Notes: a model not told the origin generated them from the sequence alone. A stretch of DNA of 64,000 bases from Cloacibacterium caeni (GCF_907163105.1 NZ_OU015321.1:2538501-2602500); one strand, 5' to 3'; numbered from the stretch's first letter, positions 33,268-41,383 are shown. Numbers and translations: made by a program.

Positions 33268-33966
33268 ATGAAAAACATAAGGCACATTTTTTTTGACCTC
33301 GATAATACACTTTGGGATCACCGTAAAAATGCAGTTCTTACCTTAGAAGAATTGTTCCAAAGAAAAGAAATTTCAAACAAGTATAACATCCTTTTTCACG
33401 AATTTCATGCTAAATATGATGAAATTAATGAAGATTTATGGGTGAAAATAAGAGACGGAATTATAGATAAAGATTTCTTAAGAAAGCATAGATTTTATGA
33501 TACTTTTCTACATTTCGGGATAGATAATGAAGAATTAGCGCAATATTTCGAGAAACATTTCTTAGACGAAATCATCAATTTCAATGAATTGATTCCGCAA
33601 ACCATCGAAGTTTTAGAATATTTAAAAGAGAAAGGGTATCAACTTCACGTAGTTTCTAATGGTTTCCATGAAGTAACGAACAGAAAAGTAGAAAAATCTG
33701 GACTTAAAAAATATTTCGAAACCGTGACGAGCGCTGAAGATGCTCATGCCATGAAGCCAGACGAAAGAATTTTCGAATATTCCTTGAATTTAGCCAATGC
33801 TGAAAAATCTGAGTCAATATTTATTGGCGATGATTGGGTGGCAGATGTAAAAGGTGCTCAGAATTTTGGTTTAGACATTATTTTCTTTGATGCGCTTAAA
33901 GAAAATAAAACCGAAGAAGGTCTGAAAACCATTCAAAATTTGGAAGAAATTAAAAACTATTTATAA
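33268..33966 (+). CDS. YjjG-family HAD pyrimidine nucleotidase
   Basis: Haloacid-dehalogenase superfamily phosphatase of 232 residues, most like YjjG, which removes phosphate from non-canonical pyrimidine nucleotides. Motif I is FFDLDNTLWDH (Asp10 and Asp12), motif II the Ser/Asn in VVSNGFHEV, motif III Lys in HAMKPDERIF and motif IV GDDWVADVKGA. The helical cap is at about 20-95. I start it at ATG 33268; an in-frame GTG/TTG upstream falls in the -7 element. A bidirectional terminator separates it from trpS. Confidence 0.9.
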   Translation: MKNIRHIFFDLDNTLWDHRKNAVLTLEELFQRKEISNKYNILFHEFHAKYDEINEDLWVKIRDGIIDKDFLRKHRFYDTFLHFGIDNEELAQYFEKHFLDEIINFNELIPQTIEVLEYLKEKGYQLHVVSNGFHEVTNRKVEKSGLKKYFETVTSAEDAHAMKPDERIFEYSLNLANAEKSESIFIGDDWVADVKGAQNFGLDIIFFDALKENKTEEGLKTIQNLEEIKNYL

Positions 33967-33970
33967 AACA

Positions 33971-34000
33971 AAAACCTTTCAGACTTCTGAAAGGTTTTTT
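33971..34000. terminator. Bidirectional terminator between the nucleotidase gene and trpS
   Basis: AAACCTTTCAG (33972-33982), ACTT loop, CTGAAAGGTTT (33987-33997), with A and T runs on either side. Confidence 0.85.
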
Positions 34001-34021
34001 AATTTATGATTTCATTAGAAA

Positions 34022-34990
34022 TTACATTCCTAAGCTTAATCTTACTCTTTTTAAAGTTTCTGCGGCAATTTTTCTGGTTTTTTCTGCGCCTTCTTGCAAT
34101 TTAGCGTCCAGTTCAGAAAGATTGTTCATGTAATATTCGAATTTTTCTCTTTCTGTTTTGAAATTTTCAAGAATCAGATTGAATAATTCTGTTTTAGCAT
34201 GACCATAACCGTAATTTCCTGCCAAATATTTAGCACGCATTTCTGCGATTTGCGTTTCATTTGCGAGTAAAGAATAAATGGCAAAAACTTTACAAGTGTC
34301 AGGATTTTTCGGTTCTTCTAGCGGGGTAGAATCTGTTTCGATAGCCATCACTTGTTTTTTTAATTGCTTTTCTGGAAGGAAAATATTGATGATATTTCCT
34401 CTAGATTTAGACATTTTATGACCATCAATTCCTGGAACATATTTCGTGTTTTCTTGCAATTCAGCTTGTGGAAGTACGAAAATTTCTCCCATCTGATTGT
34501 TGAATCTCGCACCTACATCTCTCGCCATTTCCAAATGCTGTAACTGGTCTTTTCCTACAGGAACGATTTCTGCATCATACAACAAAATATCTGCCGCCAT
34601 CAACATAGGATAGGTGAAAAGTCCTGCATTTACATCTTCTAAACGGTCTGCTTTATCTTTGAAAGAATGCGCTAATTGCAATCTAGAAAAAGGAAAGAAG
34701 CAAGATAAATACCAAGAAAGTTCACAAACTTCAGGAATATCACTTTGTCTGTAGAAATAGGTTTTTTCGGTGTCTAAACCACAAGCTAACCACGCTGCTG
34801 CGATTTCGTAGGTGTTTTGTCTCAGTTCTTCTGCATTTTTAATTTGCGTCAAAGAATGCATGTTTGCGATAAACAAAAACGATTCGTTTTCAGATTTTTT
34901 AGATAATTCTATAGCAGGAATGATGGCTCCCAAAAGATTTCCTAAATGTGGAGTTCCTGTTGCTTGTATTCCGGTTAAAATTCTTGACAT
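34022..34990 (-). CDS. trpS: Tryptophanyl-tRNA synthetase
   Basis: Charges tRNA-Trp. The 322 residues form a class I synthetase with the HIGH-type motif TPHLGNLLGA (about 13-22), the tryptophan/ATP pocket sequence in KDQLQHLEMARDVGARFN and the KMSKS loop as HKMSKSRGN (about 195-203). The length is normal and there is no extra domain. The start ATG is at 34990. A gene for signal peptidase II lies upstream on the same strand behind a terminator, so trpS is probably transcribed on its own. Confidence 0.96.
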   Translation of the reverse strand: MSRILTGIQATGTPHLGNLLGAIIPAIELSKKSENESFLFIANMHSLTQIKNAEELRQNTYEIAAAWLACGLDTEKTYFYRQSDIPEVCELSWYLSCFFPFSRLQLAHSFKDKADRLEDVNAGLFTYPMLMAADILLYDAEIVPVGKDQLQHLEMARDVGARFNNQMGEIFVLPQAELQENTKYVPGIDGHKMSKSRGNIINIFLPEKQLKKQVMAIETDSTPLEEPKNPDTCKVFAIYSLLANETQIAEMRAKYLAGNYGYGHAKTELFNLILENFKTEREKFEYYMNNLSELDAKLQEGAEKTRKIAAETLKRVRLSLGM

Positions 34991-35041
34991 ATTTTTAGGT
35001 TGAGGTAAAGGTTAAGATTAAGAGTTACAAATTTACGGAAA

Positions 35042-35072
35042 AGAAAAAACTTCAAGAAATTTCTTGAAGTTT
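35042..35072 (-). terminator. Intrinsic terminator after lspA
   Basis: A perfect palindrome, AACTTCAAGAAA then TTTCTTGAAGTT (35048-35071), followed on the minus strand by a T run. Confidence 0.8.
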
Positions 35073-35095
35073 ATATGTTAAAAAAGATTTAGTCT

Positions 35096-35719
35096 TTACA
35101 GTTCAAATCCATTTGGAAATGCTTTCCTCTTGAAAATAAGTAAGAAAATAGCGCCGATGGTGATGGCAGAATCGGCTACATTAAAGATGTAACTGAAAAA
35201 CTCGAAATGCTTACCAAAAAGATTGAATGAGAACATCGGAAAATGGAACATATCTACTACACAACCTTTCATGAAATGTGAATAGCCTTTCCCGAATTCT
35301 GTAAATTGAGAAATCCCGTCATAACCAATCCATCTATCAATCGTTGAGTCATAAACCATTCCAGAATCGAAAATTAATCCATAGAACATTCCGTCAATCA
35401 AGTTTCCGATGGCTCCTGCAAAAATCATAGACATCGGGATTAATAAATAATTAGAAGCGCCTTCTTTAAGCCATTTTCTAAAAAGGTAAATCATTCCTCC
35501 AATTAAGAAAATTCTGATGATCACAAGTGCATATTTGCCAAGTAAACCACCAAATTGCAAACCATAAGCCATTCCAGGGTTTTCTACGAAAGTAAATCTC
35601 CACCAATCTTGCCCGAAAACTTCAATGCTTTCATTGAGATTAAAATGAGTTTTTACGTAAATTTTAGACAGTTGGTCGATTAATAAAACGATAAAAGTAA
35701 CAAGTACGATTTTTTTCAT
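35096..35719 (-). CDS. lspA: Lipoprotein signal peptidase (LspA)
   Basis: Inner-membrane aspartyl protease that cleaves prolipoprotein signal peptides after lipidation. The 207 residues have four membrane helices and the conserved blocks VENPGMAYGL, GNLIDGMFYG and NVADSAITIGAI, which hold the two catalytic Asp. It is longer than the E. coli enzyme because of the extra loop (about 120-165) usual in Bacteroidetes. The start codon overlaps the stop of the upstream 66-residue gene by one base, so they are coupled. Confidence 0.95.
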   Translation of the reverse strand: MKKIVLVTFIVLLIDQLSKIYVKTHFNLNESIEVFGQDWWRFTFVENPGMAYGLQFGGLLGKYALVIIRIFLIGGMIYLFRKWLKEGASNYLLIPMSMIFAGAIGNLIDGMFYGLIFDSGMVYDSTIDRWIGYDGISQFTEFGKGYSHFMKGCVVDMFHFPMFSFNLFGKHFEFFSYIFNVADSAITIGAIFLLIFKRKAFPNGFEL

Positions 35720-35919
35720 TATAATCCTGGTTTTGGTTTTTCTTTAAAGTTTTTAGTGGCTTTTACCGCTTTTTTAGCTGAAATTTTCTTTTCTACAAAA
35801 GGGTTTGTTTTATTATTTCTGGTGTGAAATTTTTCATATTTAATTCCCATTTCTTTCATTACACTTTTCAGTGCATTGAGTTCCATTTGATTTTTTAGGT
35901 GAACGATAAGTGATTCCAT
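35719..35919 (-). CDS. Small DUF2683-like protein
   Basis: A 66-residue basic protein starting MESLIVHLKNQMELNALKSV, which resembles the short DUF2683 family (METIVVHPKN... followed by a predicted helix). Proteins of this type look like antitoxin-like or adaptor peptides, but no function is established to my knowledge. The C-terminus is Lys-rich (ISAKKAVKATKNFKEKPKPG). No toxin gene is next to it; instead its stop overlaps the lspA start, an unusual coupling. Confidence 0.65.
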   Translation of the reverse strand: MESLIVHLKNQMELNALKSVMKEMGIKYEKFHTRNNKTNPFVEKKISAKKAVKATKNFKEKPKPGL

Positions 35920-35973
35920 TTTTTGGTTTATTTAAAAGCGTTAAAACTTTACAATTTGATAACGCTTATTGAT

Positions 35974-36216
35974 TTATTTTTTAGATAATTCTTCTAATCT
36001 TTTTCGGTCTTTTTCGCTTAAATCTGCAATTCCGTTTTCTCCCATTTTGCTTAAGAGTTGGTCTATTTCTTTTTCTCTTTCGCGTTTAGCAGCGTTATAT
36101 TTATCGTCTATGGTGTAGTTTTTAGTTTTGTCAGGATTTATTTTTTCTTTGATGTCTTTTCTAATGAAAAAAATAAAAATGACTGCAATGGCAAGGACTA
36201 GAAATAAAAGTTCCAT
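35974..36216 (-). CDS. Small membrane-anchored protein, DUF6576-like C-terminus
   Basis: An 80-residue protein with one N-terminal membrane helix (about 2-18, MELLFLVLAIAVIFIFFI), a charged linker, and a C-terminal segment IDQLLSKMGENGIADLSEKD plus RKRLEEL. That segment resembles the short DUF6576 tail found at the end of Bacteroidetes rhomboid proteases, here without the protease. It lies between the DksA-like gene and the DUF2683-like gene on the same strand. The function is unknown. Confidence 0.65.
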   Translation of the reverse strand: MELLFLVLAIAVIFIFFIRKDIKEKINPDKTKNYTIDDKYNAAKREREKEIDQLLSKMGENGIADLSEKDRKRLEELSKK

Positions 36217-36270
36217 AGTTGATGGTATAAAAATATAAAATGCACAAAGTACAATGAATCTTTTTCAAAA

Positions 36271-36298
36271 CACATTATACATTGCACATTATACGTTG
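36271..36298. repeat. Two 14-bp tandem repeats upstream of the DUF6576-like gene
   Basis: CACATTATACATTG followed by CACATTATACGTTG. Flanking direct repeats TGCACAAAGTACAA (36241) and TGTACAAAGTACAA (36297) add to the pattern. It lies in the gap between two minus-strand genes and has no assigned role. Confidence 0.6.
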
Positions 36299-36312
36299 TA
36301 CAAAGTACAAAT

Positions 36313-36693
36313 TTATCTTTGCATATTTTTCGCTTCAATGCTTAATGTAGCATGAGGAACCGCCATTAATCTTTCTTTTGGGATTAATTTGCCAGTCACT
36401 CTACAAACGCCGTACGTTTTATTTTCAATTCTTATTAAAGCGTGTTTTAGATCACGAATGAATTTTTCTTGTCTTCCAGCCAAAATAGAATTTTGCTCTT
36501 TGCTTAGTGTTTCAGCACCTTCTTCGAAAGCTTTGAAGGTAGGAGAAGTGTCATCTGTACCATTATTTTGGTCATTGATGAAACTTTCGTTAATAAGAGC
36601 TAAATCTTTTTCAGCCTTTGCTATTTTGTCTTGTATGATTTTCTTAAATTCTTGTAACTCAGCGTCACTATATCTTACTCTTTCTTCTGCCAT
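36313..36693 (-). CDS. TraR/DksA-family protein lacking most zinc-finger cysteines
   Basis: A 126-residue DksA-like protein, which would bind the RNA polymerase secondary channel. It has an N-terminal coiled coil (about 8-60) and the C-terminal finger region YGVCRVTGKLIPKERLMAVP plus HATLSIEAK. Only one Cys remains where canonical members have a CxxC...CxxC zinc site. The rest of the finger framework (G.C..TG..I...RL.A.P.AT) is preserved, as I recall for other Bacteroidetes members, so it is a functional zinc-free variant, not a broken gene. It starts five bases downstream of the ileS stop on the minus strand, so it is in the ileS operon. Confidence 0.88.
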   Translation of the reverse strand: MAEERVRYSDAELQEFKKIIQDKIAKAEKDLALINESFINDQNNGTDDTSPTFKAFEEGAETLSKEQNSILAGRQEKFIRDLKHALIRIENKTYGVCRVTGKLIPKERLMAVPHATLSIEAKNMQR

Positions 36694-36698
36694 CTTTG

Positions 36699-39600
36699 TT
36701 ATATTTTTTCAATATTAACATTAAATTTAACTTCGTCAATTTCGATTTCTTCAAAATTTGCGAGTGAAATTACAAATTCTATTTTATCTGACAATACTTC
36801 TGTACAAATATATTGTTCATTGTTAGTAAGTTCTTTTCTAAACGGACAGTTTTCTTCTAAACTGATTGAAATTCTGTCTGTTAGGTCGAAATCTTTGTCT
36901 TTTCTTAAATTCTGAACTCTATTGATGAATTCTCTTGCAATTCCTTCAGATTTTAATTCATCTGTAATGGTTAAATCAAGCGCTACCGTTGTTTTTCCTT
37001 CACTAGCTACTGTCCAACCTGGGATATCTTTCGTGGAAATTTCTACATCTTCTAAACCGATTTCGTAACCTGCGATGGTCATTTTTCCTTCTTTTTCAAT
37101 GGTGGAAATTTGCTCCGAAGTCATATTAGTAATTTCACCTGCAACCGTTTTCATATCTTTTCCTAGTCTTTGACCTAAAGATTTGAAATTCGGCTTAATT
37201 TGTTTTACAATTAAATGACTTGCTTCTTCTGCATTAATCAATTGTAATTCTTTTACATTCACTTCTTGTTTAATGAGTTCTGAAACGGCTAAAATCTGCT
37301 CTTCCGTTTTCTTGTCTAGAATAGGAATCATCACTTTTTGAAGTGGTTGACGAACTTTCACGTTTTCTTTCTTTCTCAAAGAGAATACCATAGAAGTGAT
37401 GGTTTGAGCCAAATGCGTTTTTTCTACTAAATTTTGGTCGATTAAACTTTCATTCACTTTCGGGAAATCGGTTAAGTGAACAGATTCTGCTGCATCTTTT
37501 CCTGTAACCGCGTTCAAATCTTGGTACAATTGATCCATAAAGAACGGAGCAATTGGAGCTGAAATTTTCGCGACAGTTTCTAAACAAGTATATAAAGTTT
37601 GGTAAGCAGAAATCTTGTCTTCGCTGTAATCACCTTTCCAGAAACGTCTTCTGCAAAGTCTTACATACCAGTTACTTAAATTATCATTCACGAAATTATT
37701 AATCGCTCTTGCTACTTTCGTTGGTTCGTAATCTTCATAGAATTCTGTAACATCTTTCACCAAAAGATTTAATTCTGAAAGAATCCATCTATCAATTTCA
37801 GGACGATTTTCTACTTCTTTTTCAGAATAATTAAATCCATCAACATTCGCATACAAACTAAAGAAAGAATACGTGTTGTAAAGCGTTCCGAAGAATTTTC
37901 TACGAACTTCATCAATTCCTTCTAAGTCAAATTTTAAATTTTCCCAAGGATTGGCGTTAGAAATCATGTACCAACGCGTTGCATCAGGACCGTATTTTTG
38001 TAAAGTTTCAAAAGGGTCAATAGCGTTTCCGAGACGTTTAGACATTTTTTGTCCGTTTTTGTCAAGAACTAAACCGTTAGACATTACATTTTTATAAGCG
38101 ATAGAATCAAAAACCGTAGTTCCAATTGCGTGAAGTGTGTAAAACCAACCTCTAGTTTGGTCAACTCCTTCTGCAATAAAATCTGCCGGAAAAGCTTTTC
38201 CGCTGTCTATCATTTCTTTGTTTTCGAAAGGATAATGCAATTGTGCATAAGGCATAGAACCAGAATCAAACCAAACATCTATCAAATCAGATTCACGTTT
38301 CATTGGTTTTCCGCTATCTGAAACCAAAGTGATGGCATCAACAATATTTTTGTGTAAATCTATTTTTGCATAGTTTTCGGCAGACATATTTCCTACTTCA
38401 AAATCTTTGAAAGGATTTTCGGTCATAAAACCTGCATCTATAGATTTTTGAATTTCATTCACCAATTCTTCTACAGAACCGATTACTTTTTGTTCTTTCA
38501 GGTCTTCACTTCTCCATATTGGCAAAGGAATTCCCCAATATCTTGAACGAGAAAGATTCCAATCGTTTACATTTTCTAACCAATTTGCAAATCTACCTTC
38601 ACCAGTTGATTTTGGCTTCCAATTGATGGTTTCATTGAGTTCTACCAAACGATTTCTCACGGAAGTCATTTTTACAAACCAAGAATCCAAAGGATAATAC
38701 AAGACTGGTTTGTCAGTTCTCCAACAATGCGGATAACTGTGAACATATTTTTCTACTTTGAAGGCTTTGTTTTCGGTTTTTAACAAAATCGCGAGTTCTA
38801 CATCCCAAGATTTTTCAGGAGCAGTTCCTTCATCGTAATATTCGTTTTTAATGTATTTTCCGCTGAAAAGTTCAGGAACGTTTTCGCCTTTTAAAAATCT
38901 ACCAGTTAAGTCAACCAACGGAACTAAATTATCATTTTCATCTTTTACCAACATTGGCGGAATTCCATTTTCCTGTGCAACTCTGTTATCATCTGCCCCG
39001 AAAGTTGGCGCAATGTGAACAATTCCCGTTCCGTCTTCTGTGGTTACAAAATCTCCGATAATTACACGGAATGCTTTTTCGGCGTTTTCCGCGGGTAAAA
39101 ACCAAGGAATGAGTTGTTCGTATGTAGTTCCTGCTAAATCTTCACCAGTAATTTCTGCTAAAACTTGGTAAGGTATGGTTTTACTTTCAGCGGTATAATT
39201 TGTGAAATCTTCATCAGTTCCTTCTATAAATTTCTTCCCGAATTGTTTTTCCAATAACGGACGAGCCAAAATAATATTAATCGGCTCAAAAGTATATTGA
39301 TTGAAGGTTTTCACCAAAACATATTCTATATCTCTACCAACTGCAAGAGCAGTGTTAGAAGGTAAAGTCCAAGGAGTTGTCGTCCAAGCAAGAATACTTA
39401 GATTTGAGATTTGAGATTCGAGATTCGAGATTTTTTTTGATGCCTTTTCAGAAAGATTTTTTACAGAAAACTGAGCGACAACCGTAGTGTCAGAAACATC
39501 TCTGTACGTTCCTGGTTGGTTCAGTTCGTGAGACGAAAGTCCAGTTCCTGCTTTTGGAGAATATGGCTGAATGGTGTAACCTTTGTACAATAAATCTTTG

Positions 39601-40106
39601 TTGTACAATTGTTTTAGCAACCACCAAACTGTTTCCATGTATTTGGGTTCGTAGGTAATGTATGGATTGTCTAAATCTACCCAATACCCAATTTTTTCGG
39701 TAAGGTCATTCCAAACGTCTGTATAACGCATTACTGCGTTTCTACACGCTTGGTTATATTCTTCAACGGTAATTTTTTTACCGATGTCTTCTTTGGTAAT
39801 CCCGAGTTCTTTTTCTACGCCTAATTCTACAGGTAATCCGTGTGTATCCCAACCAGCTTTACGGAAAACTTGCTTTCCGTTTTGCGTTTGATAACGGCAA
39901 AAAATATCCTTTAAAGCTCTCGCCATTACATGGTGAATTCCCGGCATTCCGTTTGCAGAAGGCGGTCCTTCGTAAAAAACGTATTCAGGTTTTCCTTCGC
40001 GTGTTTCTACGGATTTTTTAAAGGTTTGATTGGTTTTCCAAAAATTGGCAACGTTTTCTGCTACAGCATTTAGGTTAAGTTGCTTGTATTCTGTGAACTT
40101 CTTCAT
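36699..40106 (-). CDS. ileS: Isoleucyl-tRNA synthetase
   Basis: Charges tRNA-Ile and edits mischarged valine. The 1135 residues form a class I synthetase of the long, eukaryote-like type usual in Bacteroidetes. The HIGH motif is GIHHVMARALKD (about 57-68), the editing-domain entry is WTTTPWTLPSNTAL (about 245) and the KMSKS loop is KMSKRLGN. No C-terminal zinc finger is evident. Just before the editing domain (about residues 225-237) lies ISNLESQISNLS, encoded by a 7-bp DNA repeat absent from usual IleS sequences. The DksA-like gene follows immediately. Confidence 0.96.
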   Translation of the reverse strand: MKKFTEYKQLNLNAVAENVANFWKTNQTFKKSVETREGKPEYVFYEGPPSANGMPGIHHVMARALKDIFCRYQTQNGKQVFRKAGWDTHGLPVELGVEKELGITKEDIGKKITVEEYNQACRNAVMRYTDVWNDLTEKIGYWVDLDNPYITYEPKYMETVWWLLKQLYNKDLLYKGYTIQPYSPKAGTGLSSHELNQPGTYRDVSDTTVVAQFSVKNLSEKASKKISNLESQISNLSILAWTTTPWTLPSNTALAVGRDIEYVLVKTFNQYTFEPINIILARPLLEKQFGKKFIEGTDEDFTNYTAESKTIPYQVLAEITGEDLAGTTYEQLIPWFLPAENAEKAFRVIIGDFVTTEDGTGIVHIAPTFGADDNRVAQENGIPPMLVKDENDNLVPLVDLTGRFLKGENVPELFSGKYIKNEYYDEGTAPEKSWDVELAILLKTENKAFKVEKYVHSYPHCWRTDKPVLYYPLDSWFVKMTSVRNRLVELNETINWKPKSTGEGRFANWLENVNDWNLSRSRYWGIPLPIWRSEDLKEQKVIGSVEELVNEIQKSIDAGFMTENPFKDFEVGNMSAENYAKIDLHKNIVDAITLVSDSGKPMKRESDLIDVWFDSGSMPYAQLHYPFENKEMIDSGKAFPADFIAEGVDQTRGWFYTLHAIGTTVFDSIAYKNVMSNGLVLDKNGQKMSKRLGNAIDPFETLQKYGPDATRWYMISNANPWENLKFDLEGIDEVRRKFFGTLYNTYSFFSLYANVDGFNYSEKEVENRPEIDRWILSELNLLVKDVTEFYEDYEPTKVARAINNFVNDNLSNWYVRLCRRRFWKGDYSEDKISAYQTLYTCLETVAKISAPIAPFFMDQLYQDLNAVTGKDAAESVHLTDFPKVNESLIDQNLVEKTHLAQTITSMVFSLRKKENVKVRQPLQKVMIPILDKKTEEQILAVSELIKQEVNVKELQLINAEEASHLIVKQIKPNFKSLGQRLGKDMKTVAGEITNMTSEQISTIEKEGKMTIAGYEIGLEDVEISTKDIPGWTVASEGKTTVALDLTITDELKSEGIAREFINRVQNLRKDKDFDLTDRISISLEENCPFRKELTNNEQYICTEVLSDKIEFVISLANFEEIEIDEVKFNVNIEKI
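39399..39433. repeat. Degenerate 7-bp tandem repeat inside ileS
   Basis: About five units of GAGATTT/GAGATTC. On the coding strand three units (21 bases) keep frame and encode an ISNLESQ-type heptad. Confidence 0.75.
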
Positions 40107-40206
40107 TATATCTCGGTTTCTACTGTTAAAATTTAAGTGTGCGAATATAATGAATTTTCGTGGATTTTTTATTAATTTTTGGTTAAAAATATTGGTTTTA
40201 AGTGAG

Positions 40207-40692
40207 TTAAGACGTACTTTCTTTTCGGAAAAGATTCAATAAATAGAAAAATGTAAAACCAAAACTAATCGCTAACAAAGTGGCGAAAATAAAACTTCCC
40301 ACTACATATTGTAACAAGTTGTGTTTTACCATTTCTAAATTCAATTCTTGATGAGAAAAATTGGTTTTCCCTTCCACGAAAAAAGAACCGAAAAACATAG
40401 AAATCCCTATAATAAAGGGAATAAAAGGCGCTAAACTGATTTGAGAAAATACAAATGTAAGAAACTTATTTAGCTTAAAAACTGTTGCCAATGAAAGCGC
40501 TAAAACGGTATGAAATCCCCAAAAAGGAGAAACTCCAATAAAAATTCCTAAGGCGATAGAAAGTGCTTTACTTTTGTTGTCTCCATCACTTTCTAAGATA
40601 TTTTCTTTGAAAAGTCTCTTAATACCTTTCCTGCGAAAATATCGATAGAATACTTTCTGACTTTTAATGGAATTTTGAATGAAGTTTTTCAA
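40207..40692 (-). CDS. DUF2062 family membrane protein
   Basis: A 161-residue inner-membrane protein with the DUF2062 pattern ALSIALGIFIGVSPFWGFHT (about 43-62) and membrane helices at about 45-70, 78-105 and 125-152. The function of DUF2062 alone is not established; it often occurs near or fused to glycosyltransferases. It follows the DUF4395 gene by 74 bases on the same strand and may be read with it. Confidence 0.85.
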   Translation of the reverse strand: MKNFIQNSIKSQKVFYRYFRRKGIKRLFKENILESDGDNKSKALSIALGIFIGVSPFWGFHTVLALSLATVFKLNKFLTFVFSQISLAPFIPFIIGISMFFGSFFVEGKTNFSHQELNLEMVKHNLLQYVVGSFIFATLLAISFGFTFFYLLNLFRKESTS

Positions 40693-40766
40693 TAAAATAA
40701 GATTTGGATCCTACAAAAATAGTAGAATTTAGTGCAGTTGTACCTTTTGAAAATGTTAAATAAATG

Positions 40767-41165
40767 CTATTTATTTTTGATGTGATAATAAGCATTGTAC
40801 ACATAACATCCTACACAGAAATTGAAAAACGCTTCTAGACCTGCGCAAATTAGTAAAATTCCGCTTACAATAAGACTGTTGATTTCGAGAAGATTAAAAA
40901 CCAATAATGTCAATGAAAAAATAAAACCTACTTGTGCTGCAAATTGTTTCGGTGGGAAATAGATTGGTTTTTGTTCTAATTTAAGAATGCTTACTAATCT
41001 TTCGGCAATTAATCCTAAAATGCTCCATTTTCCAAATCCAAATCCTCTTATTGCAAAATCTATAAGTAAGAAAAAAGGAATGAAAATGAAATTGGTTTTG
41101 ATATAAATGATGGTGAGAATAAAAACCAAAAAGGCGGTTAATCTTATTTTATTTTCTGTAGGCAT
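40767..41165 (-). CDS. DUF4395 family membrane protein
   Basis: A 132-residue protein with four predicted membrane helices and the DUF4395 C-terminal signature FNFCVGCYVYNAYYHI (two cysteines). As far as I recall, DUF4395 proteins are often found near thioredoxin-like or rhodanese-like genes, so a link to sulfur or redox chemistry is possible but unproven. No TAnnTTTG promoter is seen in the 75 bases before its start. Instead a terminator (41187-41214) and a 32-codon Cys-rich ORF with a full promoter lie upstream on the same strand. Expression therefore probably depends on read-through from that leader. DUF2062 follows. Confidence 0.85.
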   Translation of the reverse strand: MPTENKIRLTAFLVFILTIIYIKTNFIFIPFFLLIDFAIRGFGFGKWSILGLIAERLVSILKLEQKPIYFPPKQFAAQVGFIFSLTLLVFNLLEINSLIVSGILLICAGLEAFFNFCVGCYVYNAYYHIKNK

Positions 41166-41186
41166 GAATAAAATTTTAAATGATTA

Positions 41187-41214
41187 AATAAAAAAAGTCC
41201 TCATTTCGAGGACT
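41187..41214 (-). terminator. Intrinsic terminator between the Cys-rich mini-ORF and the DUF4395 gene (candidate attenuator)
   Basis: On the minus strand AGTCCTC (41214-41208), GAAAT loop, GAGGACT (41202-41196), then a T run. The upstream arm can alternatively pair with GAGGAC inside the mini-ORF (41270-41265). Confidence 0.85.
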
Positions 41215-41240
41215 CAGTGATATATGGAGACATTTGTATT

Positions 41241-41339
41241 TTAAAACGTTACATCATCTAATCGGTCCTCTTTTGTTTTAAAAGAACAACAGCAATTCAT
41301 TTTTTGAATTTTTGTAAAAGTAGATAATGTGGTTTTCAT
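41241..41339 (-). CDS. 32-residue Cys-Cys-Cys peptide, candidate leader peptide
   Basis: ATG at 41339, TAA at 41243-41241. The product has Met1-Lys2, a Thr/Ser-rich start, the motif Met14-Asn15-Cys16-Cys17-Cys18-Ser19 and an acidic end (KEDRLDDVTF). A full promoter lies about 13 bases upstream and an intrinsic terminator 27 bases downstream, so it is a discrete transcription unit. Three consecutive Cys codons, followed 15 bases later by GAGGAC (41270-41265), a copy of the terminator 3' arm core, fit a cysteine-responsive attenuator for the DUF4395 gene. Alternatively it is a metal- or thiol-binding micropeptide. I know of no named family. Confidence 0.6.
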   Translation of the reverse strand: MKTTLSTFTKIQKMNCCCSFKTKEDRLDDVTF

Positions 41340-41351
41340 ATTTTGATAGTG

Positions 41352-41383
41352 CAAAAATAAATGATTAACAGGATTTCATCAAA
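41352..41383 (-). promoter_or_regulatory. Promoter of the Cys-rich mini-ORF, full -33/-7 match
   Basis: On the minus strand TTTG (41383-41380), 20 bases, TATTTTTG (41359-41352). The ATG follows 12 bases later. Confidence 0.7.

Noticed and set aside
35719..35919. Toxin-antitoxin system at the DUF2683-like gene
   Set aside because: No toxin-like gene is adjacent; the gene is coupled to lspA.
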